Part shown: in pieces, positions 38,316-47,473 of the stretch
Numbering within the stretch: position 1 is the first letter of the stretch
Layout of the letters: the number at the start of each line of letters is the position of its first letter
DNA from: an uncultured Eisenbergiella sp.
Lineage (GTDB): Bacteria; Bacillota; Clostridia; Lachnospirales; Lachnospiraceae
DNA length: 64,000 bases
Reading direction: 5' to 3'
Assembly (NCBI GenBank): GCA_947626995.1
Contig: CANQUI010000001.1
Location: 59,234-123,233, forward strand
Made by a program: the position numbers and the translations under genes
The notes under the pieces: generated by a model
The model's database searches: none
Told to the model about the DNA's origin: nothing
What the model saw: the letters and a program-made list of their open reading frames with translations, nothing else

Positions 38316-38903
38316 ATGGAATATCAGGAGATGATCCGAAAATATATCGCAGATGAGATGGATGTGCTCAGCAGGCTGGATGTGGAGGCGATCAACGCCG
38401 TGATGCGGGAGTTAAAAGGCGCGTTTGACCGCGGCAGCACCGTTTACGTATTCGGCAACGGCGGCAGCAGCGCCACGGCCAGCCATTATCAGAATGATTT
38501 CAATAAAGGGATCTCGGAGCATACGGAGCAAAAATTCCGTTTCTGCTGTCTGAACGACAATATCGCCACGGTCATGGCGGTTGCCAACGATATCGGGTTT
38601 GAAGAGGTGTTTCGTTTTCAGCTGCGCGGGCGGTTAAAGCCGGGAGATCTGGTGTTGGCAATTTCCGGAAGCGGCAACAGCAAAAATGTGCTCAATGCGG
38701 CGGAATATGCCAAAGAGCAGGGAAATACCGTCGTGGCGATCACCGGATATGACGGCGGCAGGCTGGATGAACTGGCGGACTGTCATTTGCATGCCCCCGT
38801 TATGAGCATGCAGATCACGGAAGATATTCATATGATCTTTGATCATCTGATGATGAGTATATTCTGTAAAACCATGTGTCAGATCGATCATTTGAAAAAA
38901 TAG
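38316..38903 (+). CDS. gmhA: Phosphoheptose (sedoheptulose-7-phosphate) isomerase, SIS domain
   Basis: YVFGNGGSSATASHYQNDFNKG, LAISGSGNSKNVLNAAEYAK, MQITEDIHMIFDHLMM. Confidence 0.87.
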   Translation: MEYQEMIRKYIADEMDVLSRLDVEAINAVMRELKGAFDRGSTVYVFGNGGSSATASHYQNDFNKGISEHTEQKFRFCCLNDNIATVMAVANDIGFEEVFRFQLRGRLKPGDLVLAISGSGNSKNVLNAAEYAKEQGNTVVAITGYDGGRLDELADCHLHAPVMSMQITEDIHMIFDHLMMSIFCKTMCQIDHLKK

Positions 38904-39054
38904 ACGAAAGACGAAGACGGGAGATATTGTCTTTCCTGCTGTGTGGCAGCGCATATTTACCTATGATTATGGCCAGTCGGTTTTTTATCGTTAATTTGCG
39001 GGAAAATAATGATTGCGTCAGCACAATGCCAAATGAGAAAGGATGAGGGAAATC

Positions 39055-39798
39055 ATGGGAAAAAGCATTTCTATCGTGATGTTGGTTTATAACGAAGCAG
39101 AGATCATTGAGAAAGTCATACGCGAGTATTATGAAAAGGTTTTTGTAAAGCTGGAGGATGCGGAGTTTATCGTGGCGGAAGACGGCAGCCGGGACGGCAC
39201 AAAGGAGATTCTGGCCCGTCTGGCGCAGGAACTGGATATCCGTCTGGTCAGCGGCGAGGAACGCAAAGGATACGTAAAAGCGTACCAGGATTCCATCCGT
39301 CTGCCCCGGAAGGATTATATTTTTTTCACCGATTCCAGCGGGAAGCATCTGCCGGAGGATTTCTGGGAGATGTATCCGTTTACGGAAACGTATGACGTGA
39401 TTTCCGGGTATAAAGTCAAACGTAAGGATCCGTTTTACCGGATTGTGATGACGCGGGTGTTCAATACATTGGTCAATTTGTATTTCGGGACAAAGTTTAA
39501 GGATATTGACAGCGGCTTTAAGCTGATCCGGCGTGAAGCGATGCTGGATATCCTGCAGGACGACTGGATCTGTACGGATCTGATCTCGTTTGAAACGATG
39601 GTACGGCTTTCCTATCGCGGGTATCGGATTAAGGAGGTTCCGGTGCGGCACCGTCCCCGGGAAAACGGTCCGTCCAGAGGACTGCCTTTGAAAAAGATTC
39701 CCAAAGTGATTCGGATGGTGCTGTCCAATTTCGCCGCCGTCAAGAAAGACGCCAGAATCTGCGCGGCCAAAAGCAGAAAACAGGGGGACGAGAAATAA
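39055..39798 (+). CDS. GT2 family glycosyltransferase (dolichol-phosphate mannosyltransferase-like)
   Basis: SISIVMLVYNEAEIIEKVI, VAEDGSRDGTKEIL, DIDSGFKLIRREAM, KEVPVRHRPRENGPSRG. Confidence 0.9.
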   Translation: MGKSISIVMLVYNEAEIIEKVIREYYEKVFVKLEDAEFIVAEDGSRDGTKEILARLAQELDIRLVSGEERKGYVKAYQDSIRLPRKDYIFFTDSSGKHLPEDFWEMYPFTETYDVISGYKVKRKDPFYRIVMTRVFNTLVNLYFGTKFKDIDSGFKLIRREAMLDILQDDWICTDLISFETMVRLSYRGYRIKEVPVRHRPRENGPSRGLPLKKIPKVIRMVLSNFAAVKKDARICAAKSRKQGDEK

Positions 39799-40790
39799 TG
39801 ATTATTACCAGAACCCCGTTTCGCATCAGCTTCGCGGGCGGCGGCAGCGATCTCCCGTCTTTTTACCGGCGGCACGAGGGCTGCGTACTGTCCACTACGA
39901 TCAACAAGTATATGTATGTGATGATCCATCCTACTTTTAACCGGCTGGATACCGTGGTAAAATACAACCAGACCGAGACCGTGCAGGACATCCGCATGAT
40001 ACGCCACCCTATCGCCCGACAGCTTTTGCTGGACCATAAAGTATGTGGGGTCGAGATCGTCAGCACCGCCGACATCCCTTCCGGTACGGGCCTGTCCACC
40101 TCCAGCGCGTATACGGTGGGCCTGATCCACGCGCTGCATGCGTTTTCGGGCAAGTTCTGTTCGCAGGAGCGTATCGCCCGGGAGGCCTGCGAACTGGAAA
40201 TTGAAAAGCTGGGAGAGCCCATCGGCAAGCAGGATCAGTACGGAACGGCCGTGGGCGGCATAAAGTTCATCCGTTTCTGTCAGGACGATTCCGTGGAAGT
40301 CGATCCGCTCCCCGTTTCCCGCAGGACGTTAGAGGAGCTTGACAACAATCTGCTGCTGTTTTATACGGGAATCACCCATTCGGCAGGAGAGATACTCAGA
40401 GAGCAAAACGCCAACCTGACAGGCGAACAGGAAAAGTTCCGGAATCTCGTCCGCATGACGGAGCTGGCGTACGAGATGCGGGACGCGCTGCTGCGGGCGG
40501 ATCTGGACGGATTCGGCCATATCCTGAATGAAAACTGGCTGTTAAAACGCCGGCTGGCCAGTCAGATCTCCAATGATGTGATCGAGAAATACTACAGGCT
40601 GGCCCTGGATAACGGGGCGCTGGGCGGAAAGCTGCTGGGCGCGGGCGGCGGCGGGTTTTTGCTGTTTTATTGCCCGAAGGAGAAGCAGAAACGCCTGCGC
40701 AGCGCGCTGAGCGATCTGGTGGAGCTGCCCTTTCACATGGAGACCAGCGGCACGAAGGTAATCTATATCGGAGAAAAGGATTGGGACTGA
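39798..40790 (+). CDS. hddA: D-glycero-alpha-D-manno-heptose-7-phosphate kinase (GHMP kinase)
   Basis: ITRTPFRISFAGGGSDLPSFY, STADIPSGTGLSTSSAYTVGLIHAL, GGKLLGAGGGGFLLFY. Confidence 0.9.
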   Translation: MIITRTPFRISFAGGGSDLPSFYRRHEGCVLSTTINKYMYVMIHPTFNRLDTVVKYNQTETVQDIRMIRHPIARQLLLDHKVCGVEIVSTADIPSGTGLSTSSAYTVGLIHALHAFSGKFCSQERIAREACELEIEKLGEPIGKQDQYGTAVGGIKFIRFCQDDSVEVDPLPVSRRTLEELDNNLLLFYTGITHSAGEILREQNANLTGEQEKFRNLVRMTELAYEMRDALLRADLDGFGHILNENWLLKRRLASQISNDVIEKYYRLALDNGALGGKLLGAGGGGFLLFYCPKEKQKRLRSALSDLVELPFHMETSGTKVIYIGEKDWD

Positions 40791-42124
40791 TGGAGAAAAA
40801 GAAAGAGATACTGATTTTGGGCGCCGGCCTTTCCGGCATTACCACAGCGTATTTTTTACAGGACGATCCGTCGATCGGCTCGATCACGCTTCTGGAAAAG
40901 GAAAGCGTTCCCGGGGGGCTTTGCCGCAGCATCCGAAAGGACGGATACCTTTACGATATCGGCCCGCACATCCTGTTCAGCAAGGATAAGGAAATGCTGG
41001 AGCTGATGCTGAGCGTGCTGGACGAAGGGCGCAACGATCTGGTGCGCAGCAACCAGATCCTGTACCAGGGACGGCGGATCCAGTATCCGTTTGAAAACGA
41101 CCTGTCCAAGCTCCCGGAGAAGGATTTGAAATATTGCATCAACGCCTTTAATCATAATCCCTACGAGGCGTACGAAGCGGACAATATGATCCAGTTCTTC
41201 TTAAAGACCTTTGGCGAGGGCATCACCAATACCTATCTGCGTCCCTATAATGAAAAGATCTGGAAATATGATCCGGCTTTTATGAACACCAGTATGGTGG
41301 AGCGCATCCCCAAGCCGACACAGGAAGAGATCCGGCGCAGCGCCGCCGGAGAGACCGTGCAGGGGTATCTGCATCAGCTGTATTTTTCCTATCCGTCCCA
41401 CGGCGGGATCCAGGCGGTTCCGGACGGCTTTTTGCGGCGCCTGAAGCCCGAAAAGTGCAGACTGGTATGCAATGCCTGCGTGGAATCGGTGGAACCGGCG
41501 GGAGAACGGTATCGTGTGACGGCGGGCGGACAGGTTTACAGTGCCGATGAGATCATTTCGACCATTCCGGTGCAGGCGCTGACGGAGGCGTACGCTTTGG
41601 CGACGCAGGAACTGAAAGAACATGTGGACAAGCTGCGTTATAATTCGATTCTCATCAGTTTCGTGCGGCTGCCCTATGACCTTTGCGGCGAGAACTTTGC
41701 GTTTATGATTCCGGATAAAAACGTCATCTTCCACCGTATCTCCAAGATGGATTTCCTGGGCGAGGCTTATCACCATGCGCCGCAGGAGGCGACCTATATG
41801 ATCGAGGTGACCTACCGGAAAAACGATCAGGTAGACCGTCTGGACGACGCAGCGTTCCGGGATGCGATCTGTCAGGGACTGATAGAGATCGGTTTTGCGA
41901 GGCAAAAGGAGGATGTGGAATTTATTGATATCACCCGGTATCCGTACGCCTATGTGATTTATGATCTTTCCCATACCGACAATATGGCTTTTATACGCAG
42001 CTTTTATGAAAGCTGCGGGATCCGGCTGAACGGGCGTTTCGGCAACTTTGAATACTGGAATATGGACAGGATCCTGCGGGAAAGCCTGACGCTTTGCCAG
42101 AAGATTACACGGGAGGAATCGTAA
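40790..42124 (+). CDS. FAD-dependent oxidoreductase (protoporphyrinogen oxidase/UDP-galactopyranose mutase-like)
   Basis: EILILGAGLSGITTAYFL, LEKESVPGGLCRSIRKDGYLYDIGPHILFSKD; start ATG 40790 overlaps preceding TGA. Confidence 0.83.
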   Translation: MEKKKEILILGAGLSGITTAYFLQDDPSIGSITLLEKESVPGGLCRSIRKDGYLYDIGPHILFSKDKEMLELMLSVLDEGRNDLVRSNQILYQGRRIQYPFENDLSKLPEKDLKYCINAFNHNPYEAYEADNMIQFFLKTFGEGITNTYLRPYNEKIWKYDPAFMNTSMVERIPKPTQEEIRRSAAGETVQGYLHQLYFSYPSHGGIQAVPDGFLRRLKPEKCRLVCNACVESVEPAGERYRVTAGGQVYSADEIISTIPVQALTEAYALATQELKEHVDKLRYNSILISFVRLPYDLCGENFAFMIPDKNVIFHRISKMDFLGEAYHHAPQEATYMIEVTYRKNDQVDRLDDAAFRDAICQGLIEIGFARQKEDVEFIDITRYPYAYVIYDLSHTDNMAFIRSFYESCGIRLNGRFGNFEYWNMDRILRESLTLCQKITREES

Positions 42125-42125
42125 A

Positions 42126-43589
42126 ATGGATGTGAACAGTAAAAAACTGACCTTTGCAGCCGTATGCTACAGTTGGGCGGCGGTACTTATCTTCCTGTTT
42201 GGATGGCTGCGCTGGTATTGGGCGCTGGTCTCCATAGCCCTGTCTTTGGCAGCGCTGTACCGGTATAAAAGGGATCTGGACCGCCAGCCTGACAGAGAAC
42301 CCCTCAGGGTAAAGAAAAGTGTGCTCGTCTTTCTGGGAGTGTCGATGCTGGTCTGGCTGCTGATAACAGGCAGCGGCGCTTTTTTCGTACAGGCTTTTGA
42401 CTGGGAAAAACACAACGCCATTTTAAATGATCTGATCCAGCGGGACTGGCCGGTGTATTATCATAACGGCGAAGAAAACGCCATGCTGACTTATTATGTG
42501 GGGATGTATCTGATCCCGGCCCTTTTCGGCAAGATATTCCACAGTTTCCGTGCAGCGGAAATCGTCATGCTCTGCAATAACTGGATCGGCATGTGTTTGG
42601 CGGCGCTGCTTCTCCTGCGGCTTCTTGGAGCCCGCACGGCAAAAAAACAGATCGTCGCCATTTTGGTTTTTATGCTTTTTGGAACGGTAGCGTGGCCCGG
42701 TCAGAGTCTGTACGATGCGGTCAGAATCGCTTATCCGAATCATCTGTTTCAGTTAAAATGGGCTTTTCAGCAAACGATCGTTCCCTGGATTTTGACGGCT
42801 CTGTTTGTGGACAGCGAGGAAAAAAGCGAACACTATCTGTTTTTGGCGGCGCCCCTGCTGATTCATACCGTGTTTGGCCTTCTGGGAATCGCTCTTTTGA
42901 TGTTGGGCCTTTTCGGCTGGCGCGTCGTGACGGAAAAGGATCCCTGGAAGTGCATAAAACGCGCGTTCAGCATCCCTAATCTGTGCGCTGCGGGAACCAT
43001 GCTTGTTTTGTTTTTCTATCTGAGCGGAAATATCTTCAGCGAGAAACCGGAAATGGCGGGAATGGGGCTGTCCTGGATCGGAAGGGACAAAATGGCGATC
43101 TATCTGATTTTTATCACTACCTTCCTGTGCTATTCGGTGGTTATTTTCAGAGAGTACGAGAAAACCCCGCTGTATTATGTCACCAACGCGGTTTTGCTCT
43201 TTCTGCCCTTCTGGCGGGTGGGAATGTGGAACGATTTGTGCCAGCGCGCCTCGCTGCCGGCCATGTTTGTGCTGATGGTGCTGGTCCTCCGGGCGCTGTT
43301 TGCGTTTGTGCGGCGCGGGAGTACGGGCCGGACCGCCATACTGGTTCTTTTACTGGCTTTGGCCGCGTGGTTCCCGATTTTTATCGTTTTGCATCCCTAT
43401 TATGATACTTATGCGGGAACGCCGCTTGTCAGCGTGGACGGCAGTTCCAGATACCCCGGCGAAAGCCTGGAAAAATATGTGTGCAGAGACGGAAGCGTCC
43501 GGGATGATCTGGCCTATAATTATTATACCTATGACTATGAAGACAGCGTGTTTGTAAAATATTTTGCGAGACACGAAAGAGAAGAATAA
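42126..43589 (+). CDS. Polytopic membrane protein of unknown function, tandem paralog A
   Basis: MDVNSKKLTFAAVCYSWAAVLIFLFGWLRWYWAL; DWPVYYHNGEENAMLTYYVGMYLIPALFGKIFHSFRAAE; aligns with next gene. Confidence 0.72.
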   Translation: MDVNSKKLTFAAVCYSWAAVLIFLFGWLRWYWALVSIALSLAALYRYKRDLDRQPDREPLRVKKSVLVFLGVSMLVWLLITGSGAFFVQAFDWEKHNAILNDLIQRDWPVYYHNGEENAMLTYYVGMYLIPALFGKIFHSFRAAEIVMLCNNWIGMCLAALLLLRLLGARTAKKQIVAILVFMLFGTVAWPGQSLYDAVRIAYPNHLFQLKWAFQQTIVPWILTALFVDSEEKSEHYLFLAAPLLIHTVFGLLGIALLMLGLFGWRVVTEKDPWKCIKRAFSIPNLCAAGTMLVLFFYLSGNIFSEKPEMAGMGLSWIGRDKMAIYLIFITTFLCYSVVIFREYEKTPLYYVTNAVLLFLPFWRVGMWNDLCQRASLPAMFVLMVLVLRALFAFVRRGSTGRTAILVLLLALAAWFPIFIVLHPYYDTYAGTPLVSVDGSSRYPGESLEKYVCRDGSVRDDLAYNYYTYDYEDSVFVKYFARHEREE

Positions 43590-43591
43590 AA

Positions 43592-45094
43592 ATGAACATT
43601 AACAGTAAAAAAGTAACGTTTGGCGCGGTTTGCTACTGTTGGATTGGGATTGTCGTTTTCCTGTTGGGCTGGGTGCGTTGGTACTGGGCGCTGCCTGCCG
43701 TTGCGGCGATTGTGTTCGGGCTTTATCAGTATGGACGGAATCTGTGGGGACAGCCTGCAGGAGAGCCGCTGTACGTCAGCCGGAAAATGCTCGTCTTTTT
43801 TGCGGCGGTGATGTTTTTCTGGCTGATCGTCAGCGGAAGCGGCGGATTGATCGGCCAGGCCGAGGCCGTGGACTGGACGAAACATAATCTGATCTTAAGC
43901 GACCTGGTCGCCTACGACTGGCCGGTATACTATCATAATGAGCAGGAAGACGCCATGCTGTCCTACTATGTGGCGCAGTATCTGGTTCCGGCTCTTTTCG
44001 GCAAGGTGTTTCACAGCCTACGCGCAGCGGAGCTTGCGATGCTTTGTTATAACTTTATCGGGCTTTTTCTGGCGGCGCTTCTGCTGTTGCGTCTTGTGAA
44101 GGCCGTTACGCCGAGCCGGCAGCTGGTTGCAATTTTCATTTTTGTATTCTTTGGCGTGGCGCTGTTTTTGGGAAAGGCGCTGTACGGCGCTACGGCCATA
44201 GGCAGCACGGATATGCCACCTTCCTTTGAAAACGGTTATTGGATTTCCAACCATATTCCGTTACAGTATCCGTATAATTATTCTCATCTGCGATGGGCTT
44301 TCCCCCAGACCATCACGCCGTGGATTGTGACCGCCCTGTTTGCACAAAACAAAGAAAAATACGAATATTATCTGCTGTGGGCCGCGCCGCTTCTGCTGCA
44401 CGCCACGTTTCCGTTTTTGGGGATCGCGCTTTTCATGATCGGATATTTCGGCTTTTCAATGATTACCGGTAAGAATCCTCTTGCCTGCATCCGGAAGGCC
44501 TTCAGCCTGCCCAACATCTGTGCGGGGCTGGGAGGAATTTTGATTCCTCTTGTGTATCTCTACGGGAATTTCGGCGGCACAAAGCCTCCGATGACCGGGC
44601 TTACCATTATAAGATATGATGCAGATACGGTGCTGTATTTCTGTTTCTGCGCCTCTTTCCTGTGTTATTCGGTTGTTTTGTTTGACCGATACAAAAAGAA
44701 TATTCTGTTTTATCTGGTAAACGGTATCTTACTGTTTCTGCCTTTTTTAAAAGGCGGCAGTTATAATGACCTTTGCATGCGCGCATCGGTTCCGGCCACT
44801 TTTCTTTTGATGGTCTTTTGCATCGACGGACTGTTTGCTTTTGCCAGGGACAAGCAGAAAACCGGACGCGCGGTGATTCTGGCCCTGCTGTTGTGCCTTG
44901 GCATGTATTATCCTGTTTTTTGCATGCAGGATGTGCTGCGGAATGATCCAGGAGGAAGAAGAATCGACAACCGCTGGCAAAGCCTGTCGGAATGGGCGTA
45001 CAAAGACGGAAAGGTACCTGATGACTCCGCTTACAATTACTTTGCTTATGATTATACCTGGACTCATTTTTACAGGTGGTTTGCAAAAAAATAA
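43592..45094 (+). CDS. Polytopic membrane protein of unknown function, tandem paralog B
   Basis: MNINSKKVTFGAVCYCWIGIVVFLLGWVRWYWAL; DWPVYYHNEQEDAMLSYYVAQYLVPALFGKVFHSLRAAE. Confidence 0.72.
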   Translation: MNINSKKVTFGAVCYCWIGIVVFLLGWVRWYWALPAVAAIVFGLYQYGRNLWGQPAGEPLYVSRKMLVFFAAVMFFWLIVSGSGGLIGQAEAVDWTKHNLILSDLVAYDWPVYYHNEQEDAMLSYYVAQYLVPALFGKVFHSLRAAELAMLCYNFIGLFLAALLLLRLVKAVTPSRQLVAIFIFVFFGVALFLGKALYGATAIGSTDMPPSFENGYWISNHIPLQYPYNYSHLRWAFPQTITPWIVTALFAQNKEKYEYYLLWAAPLLLHATFPFLGIALFMIGYFGFSMITGKNPLACIRKAFSLPNICAGLGGILIPLVYLYGNFGGTKPPMTGLTIIRYDADTVLYFCFCASFLCYSVVLFDRYKKNILFYLVNGILLFLPFLKGGSYNDLCMRASVPATFLLMVFCIDGLFAFARDKQKTGRAVILALLLCLGMYYPVFCMQDVLRNDPGGRRIDNRWQSLSEWAYKDGKVPDDSAYNYFAYDYTWTHFYRWFAKK

Positions 45095-45127
45095 CGGTCG
45101 CCATGCAAAATAAAAAGGAGGCAGAAA

Positions 45128-46075
45128 ATGAAGGCACTGGTCGCGGGAGGCGCGGGCTTTATCGGAAGTCATTTGGTGGACGAATTGCTCAAACAGGGGC
45201 ATACAGTGGTATGCGTGGACAACTTTTTTATCGGGACGCGGGAAAACATCTCGCATTTGAAAGGAAATCCCGACTTTATCTTTTATGAGCAGGACCTGAC
45301 GGAGTTAGAAAAGCTCAAACAGATTTTCCGGGCGGAAAAGCCGGATTACGTATTTCATATGGCGGCCAACTCGGATATTCAGGCCAGCGCCAACGATCCG
45401 ACCATTGAATACGCCAATACGTATACGACCACGTTCCATCTGTTGGAATGTATGCGCCTATATGGGGTGAAAAGGCTGTTTTTCTGCTCTACAAGCGCGG
45501 TGTACGGAGACGCTCAGGGGCAGTACGTGGATGAAAATTATACGCCCATGCGCCCTATTTCCTATTATGGCGCGTGCAAACTGGGAAGCGAGGCGCTCAT
45601 CAGCGCCTATTCCTATATGAACGACCTGCACGCGCTGGTCTTCCGTTTCCCCAATGTGATCGGGCCCCGTCTGACCCACGGGGTGATTTTCGATTTCATC
45701 CGGCGTCTGCAGGCGGATCCTGCGCAGCTGACCATTCTCGGAGATGGGACGCAGTGCAAGCCGTACGTGCATGTGCTGGATCTGGTGGCCTGTATCGCGC
45801 ATCTGATGGACAACGTGCCGCAGGGCGTTTCGGTCTATAACGTGGGAGATATGAGCTTTAGTACCGTGACGCATATCGCCGAGCTTGTGGTACGCGGGAT
45901 GGGACTGGAAAACGTAACATTTCATTATACCGGCGGACGGGGCGGCTGGAAGGGAGACGTGCCGGTCTTTGGGTATCGGCTTGAGAAGATACATGAGACA
46001 GGATGGAAGGCCAGCATGACCAGCGATGAGGCGGTAGCGCGTACCGTTGTGGAATTCTTAAAAAAGAAGGTGTGA
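45128..46075 (+). CDS. NAD-dependent epimerase/dehydratase (UDP-glucose 4-epimerase-like SDR)
   Basis: ALVAGGAGFIGSHLVDELLKQGHTVVCVDNF; FCSTSAVYGDAQG; YYGACKLGSEALI. Confidence 0.88.
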   Translation: MKALVAGGAGFIGSHLVDELLKQGHTVVCVDNFFIGTRENISHLKGNPDFIFYEQDLTELEKLKQIFRAEKPDYVFHMAANSDIQASANDPTIEYANTYTTTFHLLECMRLYGVKRLFFCSTSAVYGDAQGQYVDENYTPMRPISYYGACKLGSEALISAYSYMNDLHALVFRFPNVIGPRLTHGVIFDFIRRLQADPAQLTILGDGTQCKPYVHVLDLVACIAHLMDNVPQGVSVYNVGDMSFSTVTHIAELVVRGMGLENVTFHYTGGRGGWKGDVPVFGYRLEKIHETGWKASMTSDEAVARTVVEFLKKKV

Positions 46076-46082
46076 ACAGAAG

Positions 46083-47387
46083 ATGCAGGCAGTGATCATG
46101 GCGGGCGGAAAGGGCACCCGCCTTCGCAGTATAACGGGGGATGAGATTCCAAAGCCCATGGCGACCGTTTCCGGGAAACCCATTTTGCAGTGGCAGGTGG
46201 AAACCCTGCGGGACCAGGGCGTCGACCGGATCCTTCTGGTGGTCGGTTATCAGGGACAGGTCATCGTCGATTATTTTGGAGACGGCGCTGACTTTGGCGT
46301 ATCCATCACCTATTATCAGGAGAAGGAACCGCTCGGAACGGCAGGGGCGCTGCCCGCCTTGCTGCCGGAGCTGGAGCCGTTTTTTTTGCTGGTATTCGGC
46401 GATGTGATCTTTGATATCGATCTTTCCCGAATGACGGCGTTTCATAAAGAACATCAGGCGCTGGCGACTTTGTTTGTCCATCCCAACAGCCACCCGTTTG
46501 ATTCCGATCTGATCCTGACGGATCCTTCCCATCGTGTCTGCGGCATCCACCGAAAAACCATGCCCCGAAATTTCTGGTACCCAAACTGTGTCAACGCGGG
46601 ATTTTATCTGTTTGAAAAGGATGTTTTTGCCCGGATTCCCGCCGGGAAGAAATATGATCTGGAAAAGGATGTGCTGCTGCCGCTGATTAAGGAGGGACAG
46701 GCGGTCTATGCCTATCGTTCCCCGGAATATATCAAGGATGTGGGGACGCCGGACCGGATTCAAAAAGCACAGGAAGAACTTGACCGCGGGATCGTAAAAG
46801 CACGCTGTCTGAAAAACCGGCAGAAGTGCGTTTTCCTGGATCGGGACGGTACGATCAATCAGTATCGCGGGCTCATCAGCCGGGAAGAGGATCTGGCGCT
46901 GGAGCCCTGCGCGGCCCGGGCGATCCGTCTGCTCAATGAAGCCGGGTATCTGGTGATTGTCGTGACCAATCAGCCGGTGGTGGCGCGCGGGCTGTGCAGC
47001 ATAGAGGATGTGGAGCGGATCCATAACAAGATGGAAACGCTTTTGGGTCTGGAAGGGGCGTATCTGGACGCGATTCGTTTCTGCCCGCATCATCCGGATA
47101 AGGGTTACCCGGAAGAAAATCCGCGCTATAAGATCCCCTGCACCTGCCGGAAACCCCAAACCGGCATGATCGACGACTGCCTGAAAAAATACAATATTGA
47201 CCCGGAAAAAAGCTGGATGGTGGGCGATACCACCATGGATATCCGGACCGGTCTTAATGCGGGCCTGCATACCGCCCTGGTACGCACCGGAGAGGCGGGA
47301 AAGGACGGAAAATATCCCGTCCGTCCGCAGATGGTGGGAGACGATCTGCTTTCTGTCGCGCAAAACATCGTACAGGGCCGCGTCTGA
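46083..47387 (+). CDS. Bifunctional HddC-GmhB fusion: heptose-1-phosphate guanylyltransferase plus heptose-1,7-bisphosphate phosphatase
   Basis: N-terminal nucleotidyltransferase AVIMAGGKGTRLRSITGDEIPKPM, LLVFGDVIFDID; C-terminal HAD CVFLDRDGTINQYRGLI, VVTNQPVVARGL, CPHHPDKG, CTCRKPQTGMI, WMVGDTTMDI. Confidence 0.88.
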   Translation: MQAVIMAGGKGTRLRSITGDEIPKPMATVSGKPILQWQVETLRDQGVDRILLVVGYQGQVIVDYFGDGADFGVSITYYQEKEPLGTAGALPALLPELEPFFLLVFGDVIFDIDLSRMTAFHKEHQALATLFVHPNSHPFDSDLILTDPSHRVCGIHRKTMPRNFWYPNCVNAGFYLFEKDVFARIPAGKKYDLEKDVLLPLIKEGQAVYAYRSPEYIKDVGTPDRIQKAQEELDRGIVKARCLKNRQKCVFLDRDGTINQYRGLISREEDLALEPCAARAIRLLNEAGYLVIVVTNQPVVARGLCSIEDVERIHNKMETLLGLEGAYLDAIRFCPHHPDKGYPEENPRYKIPCTCRKPQTGMIDDCLKKYNIDPEKSWMVGDTTMDIRTGLNAGLHTALVRTGEAGKDGKYPVRPQMVGDDLLSVAQNIVQGRV

Positions 47388-47403
47388 TATTTCAAACCTT
47401 CGG

Positions 47404-47421
47404 TATATTTAACAATAATTT
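47404..47421 (+). promoter_or_regulatory. Partial copy of the repeated promoter/leader (TATATTTAACAATAATTT)
   Basis: Shares TATATTTAAC-AT-ATTT with 33873 and 49726; -35 not recognisable. Confidence 0.4.
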
Positions 47422-47473
47422 CAAGTCTTCATATTTTGAGCATTGTTGGGAAAGGTACAAAAATAGAGAGAAA

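Noticed and set aside
40913-40918. Six-G runs such as this one (also near 3172, 14517, 14601, 22580, 25156, 30066, 52278)
   Set aside because: Too short for typical high-rate slippage; where they fall inside genes the surrounding reading frame is intact.
45858-47363. 501-aa minus-strand ORF
   Set aside because: Antisense to the well-supported hddC-gmhB and epimerase genes; its translation is low-complexity R/H/P/Q-rich without family motifs, a typical shadow ORF.
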